Below, piece by piece: positions 1 to 8,434 of a DNA stretch of 64,000 nucleotides (position 1 is the first letter of the stretch; every line of letters begins with the position of its first letter). Below the pieces are notes generated by a model. That model ran no database searches, had not been told where the DNA came from, and saw only the letters and a program-made list of their open reading frames with translations. Made by a program: the position numbers and the translations under genes. Origin of the DNA: Nostoc sp. JL34 (GTDB taxonomy: Bacteria > Cyanobacteriota > Cyanobacteriia > Cyanobacteriales > Nostocaceae); the NCBI RefSeq assembly GCF_017114945.1, contig NZ_JABXKQ010000044.1:62001-126000 (forward strand), written 5' to 3'.

Positions 1-704
1 ATCACAACTTGAGCATTTTCTGTGGCGGCAATTTGCCGCACTGTTTCTACAAAATGATTACCCGTTGCCAACTCATCCTCAGATACATTCGCGGCGTAGA
101 TAATCGGTTTATAAGTGAGCAGTTCTAATCCTTTAATAATTTCTGTTTCTTCTTCATTCAAGCTCACCTGACGCACCGATTTACCTTCATTTAAAGCCGC
201 AGCTAATTTTTCTAAGACTGTGATTTCAAACTGTGCATCTTTGCTGGTACGAGCTTGTTTGCGAGTGCGGTCAATTCGTCGTTCAATTTGTGATAAATCT
301 GATAAACCCAGTTCTATATTAATGATTTCAATATCTCGTGCTGGATCAACAGAACCAGCAACGTGGATAATATCATCATTCTCAAAACAACGTACCACAT
401 GGACGATCGCATCAACTTCCCGGATGTGGGACAGAAATTGATTCCCTAGTCCCTCACCCTGACTTGCACCTTTAACTAAACCGGCAATATCTACAAATTC
501 AACCCGCGCTGGGATAGTTTGTGCCGAACTGGCAATCTTAGCAAGAACATTTAACCGTTCATCCGGTACTGCGACAACGCCGACATTCGGTTCAATCGTG
601 CAAAAAGGGAAGTTAGCTGCTTCTGCTTTAGCATTAGCAACTACAGCATTAAATAAAGTAGATTTTCCGACGTTGGGAAGTCCGACAATTCCGGCTCTTA
701 GCAT
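1..704 (-). CDS. ychF: Redox/ribosome-associated GTPase/ATPase YchF (partial, N-terminal part)
   Basis: The reverse strand from ATG at 704 reads MLRAGIVGLPNVGKSTLFNA, the G1/Walker A loop of the Obg-family P-loop protein YchF. It continues through FVDIAGLVKGASQGEGLGN, the G3 DxxG region and switch II typical of YchF. The frame is open to base 1, so about 234 N-terminal residues of a family normally near 363 are present; the TGS C-terminal domain lies outside the window. YchF binds ATP in preference to GTP and associates with ribosomes. Three GGATTTT heptamers sit just before the start codon (702-726). Confidence 0.95.
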   Translation of the reverse strand, partial: MLRAGIVGLPNVGKSTLFNAVVANAKAEAANFPFCTIEPNVGVVAVPDERLNVLAKIASSAQTIPARVEFVDIAGLVKGASQGEGLGNQFLSHIREVDAIVHVVRCFENDDIIHVAGSVDPARDIEIINIELGLSDLSQIERRIDRTRKQARTSKDAQFEITVLEKLAAALNEGKSVRQVSLNEEETEIIKGLELLTYKPIIYAANVSEDELATGNHFVETVRQIAATENAQVV

Positions 705-742
705 TTTGGATTTTGGATTTTGGATTACATTACCAAGGTAAT

Positions 743-940
743 CTAAACAGGTTCCGGTATGGTTTGGGGAATTGGTGCTGGAACTGTTTGAGGAATGGGA
801 GCAGGTACTGGTTCTGGTACAGGCCCCGGTAAGGGTTGGGGTATAGCTGGCCCCGGTACAGGTTCGGGACTAGGTAGCGGGTTCGGCCCAGGAGTAGGAA
901 TTTGTGGTTCTGGTATAGAAATTGCAGTCAGATTAAGCAT
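743..940 (-). CDS. Proline-rich microprotein (PxP repeats)
   Basis: This 65-codon frame reads MLNLTAISIPEPQIPTPGP and then continues as Pro-x-Pro repeats to the stop, with two copies of the unit PAPIPQT. About 40% of residues are proline, alternating with Glu, Gly, Ile and Val, which would give an extended polyproline-II-like rod. There is no signal peptide, Cys or known domain. No clear Shine-Dalgarno sequence precedes ATG 940, so translation is uncertain. It lies between ychF and yidD on the same strand. The DNA is itself a GGTTC/GGTAC-type low-complexity repeat, so the frame could be a by-product of repeat expansion. Function unknown. Confidence 0.4.
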   Translation of the reverse strand: MLNLTAISIPEPQIPTPGPNPLPSPEPVPGPAIPQPLPGPVPEPVPAPIPQTVPAPIPQTIPEPV

Positions 941-1113
941 GGTAAGTCTAAATTAAATTATTCAACCTTCCCAAGGTAGATGACAACCTCAGCCGTTGAC
1001 ATCTCCCCAAATGGCTATACCCACCTACACCCCCTTCTAGCGGTGGTATGAACCTTCGCCCACACACTTGCAAGAGGTATTCTTCCCAATGCTCCATGCC
1101 CCAGTTATATAAA

Positions 1114-1350
1114 CTACTGCTCTTTTACCTTTTCTACCACCTCTGGCACTGGATCGTAACCACCTGGATGAAACGGATGACAGCGCAAAATCCGCCCGGT
1201 TGCCATCCAGCTACCACGCAATACTCCAAATCGTTCAATGGCTTGAATAGCATACATCGAACAAGTTGGTTGAAAGCGACAAGTCGGGAGAAACAACGGC
1301 GAGATAAACATTCGGTAGCCCCGAATCAGCCAGATCAATAATAATTTCAT
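1114..1350 (-). CDS. yidD: Membrane protein insertion efficiency factor YidD
   Basis: The 78-residue product reads [20 protein letters not shown], followed by the family signature [11 protein letters not shown] (two conserved Cys) and [18 protein letters not shown]. These motifs and the size match the YidD/DUF37 family. Members are small amphipathic proteins at the inner face of the membrane that assist YidC-dependent insertion. The usual rnpA/yidC neighbours are not adjacent here, which is common in cyanobacteria. Assignment is firm; the role is taken from the family. Confidence 0.95.
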   Translation of the reverse strand: MKLLLIWLIRGYRMFISPLFLPTCRFQPTCSMYAIQAIERFGVLRGSWMATGRILRCHPFHPGGYDPVPEVVEKVKEQ

Positions 1351-1411
1351 TGCAGCTACCCAAATCTTATAAATTAGTAAGAGAGGTAAAATTTTTCATT
1401 TTGTTGTATCT

Positions 1412-2116
1412 TTGTTAATTACATTTTCTGACTTCACCTCAATTCCGGTTTTATGGCTGCAAATTGCGTTGGCTGCAATTTGGGTATTACTCATCCTCCT
1501 AATTGCTTGGGTGGTAAACAGCTTCGCCAACGAGCCAGAAATCGTGCGGAAGATAGTTCATATTGGCACTGGTAATGTGATTTTACTGGCTTGGTGGCTT
1601 GATATTCCCGCTAGTGTAGGGATTACAGCTTCAGTTTTAGCCAGTGCAATCACCTTATTATCCTACCGATTGCCTATTCTTCCTGGTATTAATAGCGTTG
1701 GACGCCAAAGTTTAGGAACATTTTTTTACTCTGTCAGTTTTGGTATTTTAGTTGCCTGGTTCTGGTACTTGCAACAACCCCAGTACGCAGCACTAGGAAT
1801 TTTGGTAATGACTTGGGGAGATGGACTAGCAGCCTTGATTGGGCAACGCTTTGGTAAAAATAAGTATAAAGTCTTTGGGACAGTAAAAAGTTGGGAAGGC
1901 TCCCTGACGATGATGCTCGTTAGCTATCTCGTCTGTAGTTTGATTTTAGTTGGAACTCAAGGAAACGCTTGGCAAACTTGGGCGATATCACTGATGGTGG
2001 CAGTTATAGCTACGGCTTTAGAAGCTTTTTCCTTTTTGGGTATGGACAATTTAACAGTTCCTTTGGGCAGTGCAGCTGTTGCCTTCTTCTTAAGTCAGTT
2101 AGTCTTGAATTACTAA
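1412..2116 (+). CDS. Phytol kinase / CTP-dependent prenol kinase-like membrane protein
   Basis: A 234-residue polytopic protein with about six or seven hydrophobic segments. Diagnostic parts of the dolichol/phytol kinase (VTE5, cytidylyltransferase-like) family are EIVRKIVHIGTGN near residue 43, WGDGLAALIGQRFGKNKY, and KSWEGSLTMM, with a late ALEAFSFLGMDNLTVPL. Family members phosphorylate phytol from chlorophyll breakdown, feeding tocopherol and phylloquinone synthesis at the membrane. The only in-frame start upstream of the first membrane helix is TTG at 1412, so the true N-terminus is uncertain. It diverges from yidD. Substrate (phytol versus another prenol) is inferred from the cyanobacterial context. 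Confidence 0.85.
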   Translation: MLITFSDFTSIPVLWLQIALAAIWVLLILLIAWVVNSFANEPEIVRKIVHIGTGNVILLAWWLDIPASVGITASVLASAITLLSYRLPILPGINSVGRQSLGTFFYSVSFGILVAWFWYLQQPQYAALGILVMTWGDGLAALIGQRFGKNKYKVFGTVKSWEGSLTMMLVSYLVCSLILVGTQGNAWQTWAISLMVAVIATALEAFSFLGMDNLTVPLGSAAVAFFLSQLVLNY

Positions 2117-2601
2117 TTTCCTTGAGTGCTATTCCTAATTTATCAAATAAAAGACAGAGTTAATCAATAGCCTGCAAAGATAGGCTTTGTACCCTCCGGG
2201 AAGCAAGCTAGCTACGTTTTGCCGCGACTTATTATCGTTCGGTATTTATTTTTGTCAAATTAGGATGCTTTTAGCAACGACAGCTTGTCTGTTTGTTACG
2301 AACGAAGTTCTTGTCATTATGACAGCTTGTCTATTTTTGGTAACTGCTCATGCATTCCTTATCAAAACTTATTCATGATGCCCAAACCAGAATGTAGTTG
2401 TAGATATGCAAAACTATAAATATATGTTTAATTCCTTTAAATTAGTTTAAAAACACTGAATATTGACCATTCCGGCTCTAGCAGAACCCTATATCTACAA
2501 CAAATCAAATATTTTATATCTACCTTGAGAAACAAAAATGCAATTTTGTTTTATGTCTCCAGGTTTATGAAATCCTGACAAACAATGCCTATAGTTGGGT
2601 C
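2117..2601. other. Intergenic gap, AT-rich
   Basis: No supported gene. It contains two copies of GACAGCTTGTCT (about 2279 and 2320) and AT-rich DNA leading into the first precursor gene. A short frame at 2187-2378 has no family resemblance and no ribosome-binding site. Confidence 0.5.
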
Positions 2602-2621
2602 TTAGGTGGTTACACACCTAA
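2602..2621 (+). promoter_or_regulatory. 5'-leader hairpin ahead of the first precursor gene
   Basis: TTAGGTG (2602-2608), loop GTTACA, then CACCTAA (2615-2621): a perfect 7-bp stem. It ends 8 nt before the Shine-Dalgarno GTGAGG (2630-2635) of the precursor at 2645. Similar hairpins stand at the same place in two other members of the family (3347-3364 and 8746-8792), which suggests a role in translation or mRNA stability. Confidence 0.6.
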
Positions 2622-2644
2622 TTTCGTAAGTGAGGCTAACAATC

Positions 2645-2965
2645 ATGTCACATCAAATAATGACATCTGAGTTGCTTAATGAGTTATCTAATGAGCAACA
2701 ACAGATGCTAGTCGGTGGTGCCGATTTTGAGTTAAGCGGCAGCAATTTCGGTAACAGACGGAGTGGTTTACTGGGAAGAACCACTTCCGGCCCCCAAGGT
2801 AGCACCTCCACCTCCATAGGCACTAATAATGCTATCAATACAGCTGCACAAGATTTCTTGGGCTTGGGTTCAACCATTCCCACAGGCGTTGGAGCCTTAG
2901 GTCTTTCACCAACTGGTGGCGATCCAACTGGTACTGTAGAAGAAGGTGGAGATACTGCTGCCTAA
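2645..2965 (+). CDS. Double-glycine leader peptide precursor (bacteriocin-type)
   Basis: The product (106 residues from ATG 2645) begins MSHQIMTSELLNELSNEQQQ and reaches MLVGG, a leader of the LxxELSxEQQxxLxGG type cut by C39 peptidases after Gly-Gly. The core (about 80 residues) is rich in Gly, Ser and Thr, has no Cys, and contains FGNRRSGLLGRTTSGPQGS and a GxGALGLSPTGGD stretch. The C39 exporter at 5834 is the obvious processing partner. An upstream in-frame ATG-less GTG at 2630 is really the ribosome-binding site (GTGAGG), so 2645 is chosen. The peptide's activity (bacteriocin, signal or other) is unknown. Confidence 0.85.
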   Translation: MSHQIMTSELLNELSNEQQQMLVGGADFELSGSNFGNRRSGLLGRTTSGPQGSTSTSIGTNNAINTAAQDFLGLGSTIPTGVGALGLSPTGGDPTGTVEEGGDTAA

Positions 2966-3005
2966 ACATAACTATTTCCACAAGTAAACTGCAAAAATCA
3001 GCTGT

Positions 3006-3036
3006 CCTGCCAAAGCACTTCGCAAATTTAGGCAGG
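3006..3036 (+). repeat. 3' inverted repeat of precursor cassette 1
   Basis: CCTGCC (3006-3011) pairs with GGCAGG (3031-3036). The surrounding block (about 2990-3075) aligns with about 3480-3560 behind decayed copy 2. Shared landmarks are CAAATxTTA, CAGGGAAT, TGxGGTTxTCAAA and a final GAAGA. It marks the 3' half of a duplicated gene cassette. Confidence 0.5.
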
Positions 3037-3210
3037 GAATAGTTAAATGAGGTTCTCAAACAGTCAAAAGTGAAGAATAAATCAATTTTTCATCAGACTT
3101 GTTCTTAGTTGCTACTCTCATACCTAAAATTTGCAACTTGAAATAGAATAGCTGATATTGCAGAGGCTAGCCTATTGAATTTTTCAGACGAGACGAGACT
3201 GCGGGTAATA

Positions 3211-3244
3211 TGGGCGCTCAAGGTTTTGTCTCCTGGAGCGCCCA
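3211..3244 (+). terminator. Strong inverted repeat between cassettes 1 and 2
   Basis: TGGGCGCTC (3211-3219) pairs with GAGCGCCCA (3236-3244), a perfect 9-bp GC-rich stem with a 16-nt loop. No clear T-run follows, so it may be an RNA processing or stability element rather than a classical terminator. It is the most stable fold between the first precursor and the decayed copies. Confidence 0.4.
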
Positions 3245-3346
3245 AACTAGCCCCAGATTCCAGAGCTTTCCTGTCATTTTCCTTTAGTACAATCTAAATA
3301 GGTTAAATGCCCTAGGGAAAACTGCATCAGCAAGTTAGCCTCTGGA

Positions 3347-3607
3347 ATCTTTTATAAAAAAGATACTTAAGTGAGGCTAACAATCATGTCACATCAAATA
3401 ATTATATCGATTTGGGTGGAGCTAAATCACAGCTTTGCTCATACCCTTATCCTTTTAACCAATCTCAGAAATAACCTGTAAAAGTTGTCACATCAAAACG
3501 CTTTACAAATGTTATACAGGGAATGGCAAGTGGGGTTTTCAAATAGTTAAGACTGAAGATCGCTTTACTGAGAGAGCAGAGTCTAACTCTGCTATGCGAT
3601 CGTGTCG
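3347..3607 (+). pseudogene. Decayed double-glycine precursor cassette (copy 2)
   Basis: The block repeats the layout of the intact gene at 2645. It has a 7-bp hairpin (ATCTTTT/AAAAGAT, 3347-3364), the ribosome-binding module AAGTGAGGCTAACAATC (3369-3385), and ATG 3386 followed by codons for MSHQII. The reading frame then leaves the leader sequence and stops at 3481 after 31 residues, with no ELSxEQQ or GG motif. The following 80 nt align with the 3' region of copy 1. A large nested hairpin follows: GATCGC/GCGATC (3558-3563, 3596-3601) enclosing AGCAGAGT/ACTCTGCT (3575-3582, 3586-3593). The promoter-proximal and 3' parts survive, but most of the coding core is gone. Confidence 0.7.
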
Positions 3608-3719
3608 ATAAATTTAGCTACTCAAGGTTTCTTATGATTGATTTGTAGACGCGATCGCAGATTTTATAAATCTCCCGTCTACATATCTACAGTCTTTTAT
3701 ATCGCTCAAATATCTAAAC

Positions 3720-3920
3720 TCAATCCGTCAGAAAAAACCGCACCTACCAGTCAATCTCTGGGATGCTAGTTTTTCATCAAAATCACATAAGTGGGGCTAA
3801 CAATTATGCCACATCAAATTATGGCATTTTTGGGAATAAAAGGGGGATAAAGGAGACTATTATGACTCGCTCAACGTAAGTGAGGACTTTGAGAGAGTTT
3901 GAGCGTTCTCCTGCTTTTTT
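3720..3920 (+). pseudogene. Decayed double-glycine precursor cassette (copy 3)
   Basis: Upstream DNA at 3720-3790 resembles 3300-3365 (shared CTCTGG and AGTT elements). The module AAGTGGGGCTAACAATT precedes ATG 3806, encoding MPHQIMAFLGIKGG and a stop at 3848-3850. The first six codons match the other copies and the rest of the leader is missing. It is followed closely by the 3' element GACTCGCTCAAC...TTTGAGAGAGTTTGAGCG (3864-3905), which also follows the precursors at 8818 and 9595. In this copy CGCTCAA (3868-3874) pairs perfectly with TTGAGCG (3899-3905), and a T-rich run follows. The 14-residue frame could be translated but is most simply a deletion remnant. Confidence 0.65.
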
Positions 3921-4274
3921 TCTAACGCGTTGCACACGTTAGAAATGTGAGTAAGGTGATTACAGCGCATGGCGCATACCTTTCTCTTCCCCCTTCACTG
4001 ATTATAGAACATTGTAATGCATGATGTTTTTCACAATTAGTAGTATATGTTACTGTTTCACTTTTTGGTCTAGTACATAGCCATTGCTACATGGTATTTG
4101 CTAATGTTTATTGCCTTGCTTTCTATCTTGAGCGGGTAAGCCGGAAACACTTTCTGGAGTGTGATTTTCAAAGAGTAATCTTCTTGAATAATGCCTTCGA
4201 GCAAAGCAATCAGCTTGATTTTTAGATAACCCTGTTTTTTTCATATATCCATTCACAACAAAAGGTGCAATACC
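3921..4274 (+). other. Gap upstream of the export operon
   Basis: No gene is supported here. The stretch is AT-rich and must carry the promoter for the HlyD-ABC pair at 4275, but I cannot single out a convincing -35/-10 pair. Confidence 0.4.
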
Positions 4275-5783
4275 GTGAAATCCTTACCCACAAAGGAGGA
4301 ATTTTCTTGGAATAGGTTTAATGAACCCAATCCAGACCAGCTTCATTTAGTTGAAGTCAACGAATTTCTCCCCCATCTCGGTAAATGGACAAACTTCGGA
4401 GGAGGAATTCTGCTGAGTATTTTTGTGGTAGGTGTGAGTCTGACATCGGTTCTTAATTACAACGTCACGGTCAAAGTCCCTGCAAGTATCCGACCTGTTG
4501 GAGAACAGCGAATTGTTCAGTCTGCGATGAGCGGAACTATTCAAAAGATAGATGTTGGAGAAAATCAGGTGATAACTAAGGGACAAGCTATTGCTCACAT
4601 TGATGATTCACAACTCCAGACTCAAAAGAGTCAATTAGAAAGCAGTATTCAGCAGAGTCAATTACAACTAAATCAAATTGATGCTCAACTCGGTGAAATG
4701 AATGTCCAGATTGCGGCGCAGACAAGCTTAATGAACCGCACAATTATAGCTGCACAAGCTGAGTTAGGTGGTACCCAACGCAACTATCAAGATCAGCAAA
4801 TTCAAGCTACAGCTGATATGACAGAAGCAGAAGCAGCGTTGACCTTAGCTAAGGTGCAAAAAGAGCGATTGCTGCGAGAAAAAGTCTTAACGGCAACGGT
4901 ACAAGAGGCAGAAGCAGCTTTGAGGTTAACTCGGTTACAAAGAGAGCGATTGCAGCCGATAGTAGCATCGGGAGCAGTTCCTCGCAATCTGTTTGAGGAA
5001 AAAGAACAAGATATTAAGTCCGCCCAGGCAAAGCTAGAACAAGCTAAAGCTAACGCTAAAAGTCTTCTGGAGGAAAAAGAACAAGCTCTTAAGTCCGCTC
5101 AGACAAAGCTAGTAAAGGCTAAAACCGCGATCAATCCTAGTAATGCTCTTGTAACCGTGGCATCTGAACGGATTAAGCAGGAACAAGCAAGAGGTGAGGC
5201 TACCTTAGCCGCTTTGAAAAAAGAAAGAGAGACTCTTTTGCAGCAGCGCCTTGAACAGCATAAGCAACTCGTTAGCACTGGCAAAGAACTACGACAGATA
5301 ACAACCGACCTGAAAAAGAGTGTAATTCGCTCGCCAATCGCTGGAACACTGCTGCAATTGAATCTTCGCAATCCAGGACAGGTAGTACAACCCAGTGAAG
5401 CGATCGCTCAGATTGCTCCTCTGGACGCTCCTTTGCTAATTAAAGCCCGTGTGCAGGCTCAAGATATTGACAAAGTGAAAGCTGGTCAAAAAGTCCAAAT
5501 GCAAGTTTCTGCTTGCCCTTATCCAGACTATGGCACTCTCCAAGGAACCGTCGAAACAGTTGCACCAGACGCTCTACCAACTTTAAAAAACAGTGGAGAT
5601 CAGTCCGCGGTGCAGGTACTTGCCTATCAGGTAACTATTAAACCGCAAAAACAGTATTTGGGTAGAGGCGATCGCCAGTGTCATCTGAAGTCAGGGATGG
5701 AAGGTAGAGCAGATATTATTTCCCGTCAAGAAACGGTGCTTCATTTCATTCTCAGAAAAGCACGATTAATCGCGGATTTTTAA
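4275..5783 (+). CDS. HlyD-family periplasmic adaptor of a peptide exporter
   Basis: The 502-residue protein has a short cytoplasmic N-terminus and a single membrane helix near residues 37-60 (GGGILLSIFVVGVSLTSVL). A lipoyl-like half-motif follows (PVGEQRIVQSAMSGTIQKIDV), then a long Gln/Lys/Glu-rich coiled coil (about 115-350). The second lipoyl half is VIRSPIAGTLLQL, followed by a beta-barrel region. This is the layout of HlyD/membrane-fusion proteins that link an inner-membrane ABC exporter to an outer-membrane channel. The start is GTG at 4275. Coiled-coil units LKSAQTKLxKAK and IKSAQAKLEQAK are internal repeats. It lies 50 nt before the C39 ABC gene and is surely co-transcribed; the TolC-like partner must be elsewhere. 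Confidence 0.92.
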   Translation: MKSLPTKEEFSWNRFNEPNPDQLHLVEVNEFLPHLGKWTNFGGGILLSIFVVGVSLTSVLNYNVTVKVPASIRPVGEQRIVQSAMSGTIQKIDVGENQVITKGQAIAHIDDSQLQTQKSQLESSIQQSQLQLNQIDAQLGEMNVQIAAQTSLMNRTIIAAQAELGGTQRNYQDQQIQATADMTEAEAALTLAKVQKERLLREKVLTATVQEAEAALRLTRLQRERLQPIVASGAVPRNLFEEKEQDIKSAQAKLEQAKANAKSLLEEKEQALKSAQTKLVKAKTAINPSNALVTVASERIKQEQARGEATLAALKKERETLLQQRLEQHKQLVSTGKELRQITTDLKKSVIRSPIAGTLLQLNLRNPGQVVQPSEAIAQIAPLDAPLLIKARVQAQDIDKVKAGQKVQMQVSACPYPDYGTLQGTVETVAPDALPTLKNSGDQSAVQVLAYQVTIKPQKQYLGRGDRQCHLKSGMEGRADIISRQETVLHFILRKARLIADF

Positions 5784-5833
5784 TTCCAAATTGCTCTGCT
5801 AACTTTGTGTACTAATTTTATAGGTCGCTGAAC

Positions 5834-8005
5834 ATGTTTGATCTATTTAAATTCCATAAAAAAAATTACCAGTGTGTTTTACAGTTGAGTGAAGAAGACT
5901 GTGGAGCAGCTTGTCTAGCTTCGATTTCCAAGCATTACGGACATTTTTTAAGCATCAATCGCAGCCGAGAAGCAGTAGGGACTGGACAGCTAGGAACAAC
6001 TTTGCTGGGTCTAAAACGTGGATCTGAGAATCTGGGTTTCAATGCCAGAGCAGTTAAAGCTTCACCTGCGATCGCAGATAGAATTACAGAAATAAACTTA
6101 CCCGCGATTATTCATTGGCAAGGCCACCACTGGGTTGTTTTATACGACAAACGGGGCAAAAAATATGTTATTGCCGATCCAGGTGTCGGTATCCGTTATA
6201 TCAATCGAGAAGAGTTAACAGCGGCTTGGAATGGCGTGATGCTCTTACTAGAGCCAGATCCAGATCGCTTTTTTAAGCAACCCACAGAAATAGCAAAAGG
6301 TGGCTTGGGGCGCTTTTTAATGCGGATCTTGCCTTATAGGGGATTGCTGAGTCAAGTTTTGATGATCAATATTATCTTGGGTGTACTTGCTCTGAGTACC
6401 CCAATTCTCATCCAACTACTGACAGATGATGTCCTTGTGCGTGGCGATACCCAGTTACTCAGTGTTGTGGTTTTAGCCGTTATTGTCATGAGCTTATTCA
6501 GCAGTGGTCTGCAAGTATTGCAATCGATCATGATTGCTCATTTTGGTCAACGACTGCAATTAGGGCTAGTCTTGGAGTTTGGACGAAAAATTCTCCAATT
6601 GCCCTTGAATTACTACGAATCTCGTCGCAGTGGCGAAATCATCAGCCGATTAAGAGATATCAACGAAATTAACCAATTGGTATCGCAAATCGTAGTTCTT
6701 TTACCTAGTCAGTTTTTCATTGCAGTAGTTTCTTTCAGCTTCATGCTGTTTTATAGCTGGCGGTTGACACTAGTAGTCATCTTTATTATCTTCTTAATGA
6801 CCTTATCGACCCTGCCTTTCTTACCCATCCTCCAGCAAAAGACCCGCAGTATCTTGGTCTTGGGGTCAGAAAATCAAGGTATTTTAGTGGAAACCTTTAA
6901 GGGAGCGCAGGTAGTCAAAACCACAAACGCCGCTCCCCAATTCTGGGATGAATTACAAAGTCGTTTTGGTCGCCTTGCTAATCTCACTTTTGGGACTATC
7001 CAAATTGGAATTATCAACAGTACTGTTGCTAGACTTATTTCCACCATTGGCGGCATCATTCTACTTGGACTAGGAAGTATTTTGGTGATTCAGGGGGAAT
7101 TAAGCATAGGTCAAATGCTGGCTTTTAATATCTTACAGGTTAATGTCCTGGCTTTGATTAACTCGTTAGTTGGCTTAATGGATGAATATATTCACTCCCA
7201 AACAGCAATCTCTCGCCTTTTAGAAGTTATCGATGCTACACCAGAAGTGGTTGGGAGTGGTCAAAAGCCGACTGCACAAATCTCTGATGATGCAGATATT
7301 CGTTGTTCTCATCTCCAATTTCACCACGCTGGCAGAGTTGACTTGATAGAGAATTTTTCTCTCAAGTTACCTGGAGGGAAGGTGATTGCTTTAATTGGCC
7401 AGTCAGGTTGTGGTAAAAGTACTTTGGCAAAATTGATAGCAGGTTTATATCAACCGAACTCTGGTAATATCCGCATTGGTTTTTTTAATATCCAAGACCT
7501 TTCCCTTGATTGCCTGCGACAACAAGTAATTTATGTACCCCAAGAGCCTCACTTTTGGAGTCGCTCGATTTTAGATAATTTTCGCTTAGGAACGCCTTAT
7601 ATTTCCTTTGAAGAAATTGTTAAAGCTTGTCAAATTGCTGATGCAGACGGTTTTATTAGTCAACTGCCTAATAATTATCAAACTGTTTTGGGAGAATTTG
7701 GGGCAAATCTTTCTGGCGGACAAAGACAACGATTAGCGATCGCTAGAGGCATTCTTACCAATCCACCTGTACTGATTTTAGACGAAGCAACTGCCGGACT
7801 TGATCCGATAAGCGAATCCCACGTGCTAGATCGGCTCTTGGAATACCGAAAAGACAAAACCACAATTTTGATTACCCATCGTCCCAGCGTCATCAATCGC
7901 GCTGATTGGATCGTGCTACTAGATAAAGGTCAAGTGCAACTACAAGGGACTTTAGAGACTTTTCTATCTAAACAAGGAGAGCATTTAAAGTTTCTATCAC
8001 TATGA
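5834..8005 (+). CDS. Peptidase C39 ABC exporter for double-glycine peptides
   Basis: The 723-residue protein combines three modules. The N-terminal C39 peptidase has Cys23 in SEEDCGAACLAS, His99 in GHHWVVL and Asp115 in IADPG, so the catalytic triad is complete. Six membrane helices follow (about 165-430). The nucleotide-binding domain has Walker A GQSGCGKST, signature LSGGQRQRLA, Walker B LILDEA and the H-loop ITHR. Such proteins cleave leaders after Gly-Gly and export the core peptide. Length and domain order are standard. The flanking double-glycine precursors are its likely cargo. ATG 5834 lies 50 nt after the HlyD gene. Confidence 0.95.
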   Translation: MFDLFKFHKKNYQCVLQLSEEDCGAACLASISKHYGHFLSINRSREAVGTGQLGTTLLGLKRGSENLGFNARAVKASPAIADRITEINLPAIIHWQGHHWVVLYDKRGKKYVIADPGVGIRYINREELTAAWNGVMLLLEPDPDRFFKQPTEIAKGGLGRFLMRILPYRGLLSQVLMINIILGVLALSTPILIQLLTDDVLVRGDTQLLSVVVLAVIVMSLFSSGLQVLQSIMIAHFGQRLQLGLVLEFGRKILQLPLNYYESRRSGEIISRLRDINEINQLVSQIVVLLPSQFFIAVVSFSFMLFYSWRLTLVVIFIIFLMTLSTLPFLPILQQKTRSILVLGSENQGILVETFKGAQVVKTTNAAPQFWDELQSRFGRLANLTFGTIQIGIINSTVARLISTIGGIILLGLGSILVIQGELSIGQMLAFNILQVNVLALINSLVGLMDEYIHSQTAISRLLEVIDATPEVVGSGQKPTAQISDDADIRCSHLQFHHAGRVDLIENFSLKLPGGKVIALIGQSGCGKSTLAKLIAGLYQPNSGNIRIGFFNIQDLSLDCLRQQVIYVPQEPHFWSRSILDNFRLGTPYISFEEIVKACQIADADGFISQLPNNYQTVLGEFGANLSGGQRQRLAIARGILTNPPVLILDEATAGLDPISESHVLDRLLEYRKDKTTILITHRPSVINRADWIVLLDKGQVQLQGTLETFLSKQGEHLKFLSL

Positions 8006-8035
8006 AAATTTTGCTCAGTGTGAGGAGATAACACC

Positions 8036-8353
8036 ATGTCTGAAAATTCTAAATTCAACAATCCTGAGTTATTTAGGTATTTGTCTGAAAAAGAGCAAGA
8101 AAGCCTAACTGCTGGACAGAGTATAAATTACCCAAGTGAAGGGAATTTTTTCTTCCAGAAAACTAATATCGAAAGCACGGCAGACAGCACATTAAATCTT
8201 GGAGGTGGTGATGTCTCTTCACAAAACACCAGATATAATTTTTCACAGATTACCATAGGTTCTTCTATAAAACTTGGGTTGCCAATTTTTAGCCCAGATG
8301 GAAATAAATGGCAGACTTTTATAAGTAACATTTTAAATAAGCTATTTTCATAA
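8036..8353 (+). CDS. Leader-type peptide with Ala-Gly cleavage site (candidate exported peptide)
   Basis: The 105-residue product starts 30 nt after the exporter with a good ribosome-binding site (GTGAGGAG) similar to those of the other precursors. Its N-terminus ELFRYLSEKEQESLTAG lines up with the LLVDLSTEEQQLLSGG leaders nearby, but the expected Gly-Gly is Ala-Gly. The remainder has no Cys and contains GGGD plus a basic, hydrophobic C-terminus (FISNILNKLFS). It may be a divergent precursor or an accessory factor such as an immunity or carrier peptide. A terminator follows at 8407, so it ends the exporter operon. Confidence 0.7.
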   Translation: MSENSKFNNPELFRYLSEKEQESLTAGQSINYPSEGNFFFQKTNIESTADSTLNLGGGDVSSQNTRYNFSQITIGSSIKLGLPIFSPDGNKWQTFISNILNKLFS

Positions 8354-8406
8354 TTGTAGCTTTTTGAATTTAAAATTTGATTTGTAGTAATTGCAAACCT
8401 CAGATA

Positions 8407-8434
8407 CCCGGCTTATCAAAAGTCGGGAATTTTG
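8407..8434 (+). terminator. Rho-independent terminator of the exporter operon
   Basis: CCCGGCTT (8407-8414) pairs with AAGTCGGG (8420-8427), with one G-T wobble and a short loop. AATTTTGTT follows. It lies 54 nt after the stop codon of the leader-type gene. Confidence 0.7.

Noticed and set aside
1048..1341. Open frame on the plus strand across yidD
   Set aside because: It is the antisense shadow of yidD, whose family motifs are unambiguous.
2187..2378. 63-codon frame after the phytol-kinase-like gene
   Set aside because: No ribosome-binding site, no family resemblance and a biased hydrophobic composition from AT-rich DNA.
3652..3660. GCGATCGC palindromes as operators (here and many other places)
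   Set aside because: These are HIP1 elements, abundant genome-wide in cyanobacteria and not promoter-specific.
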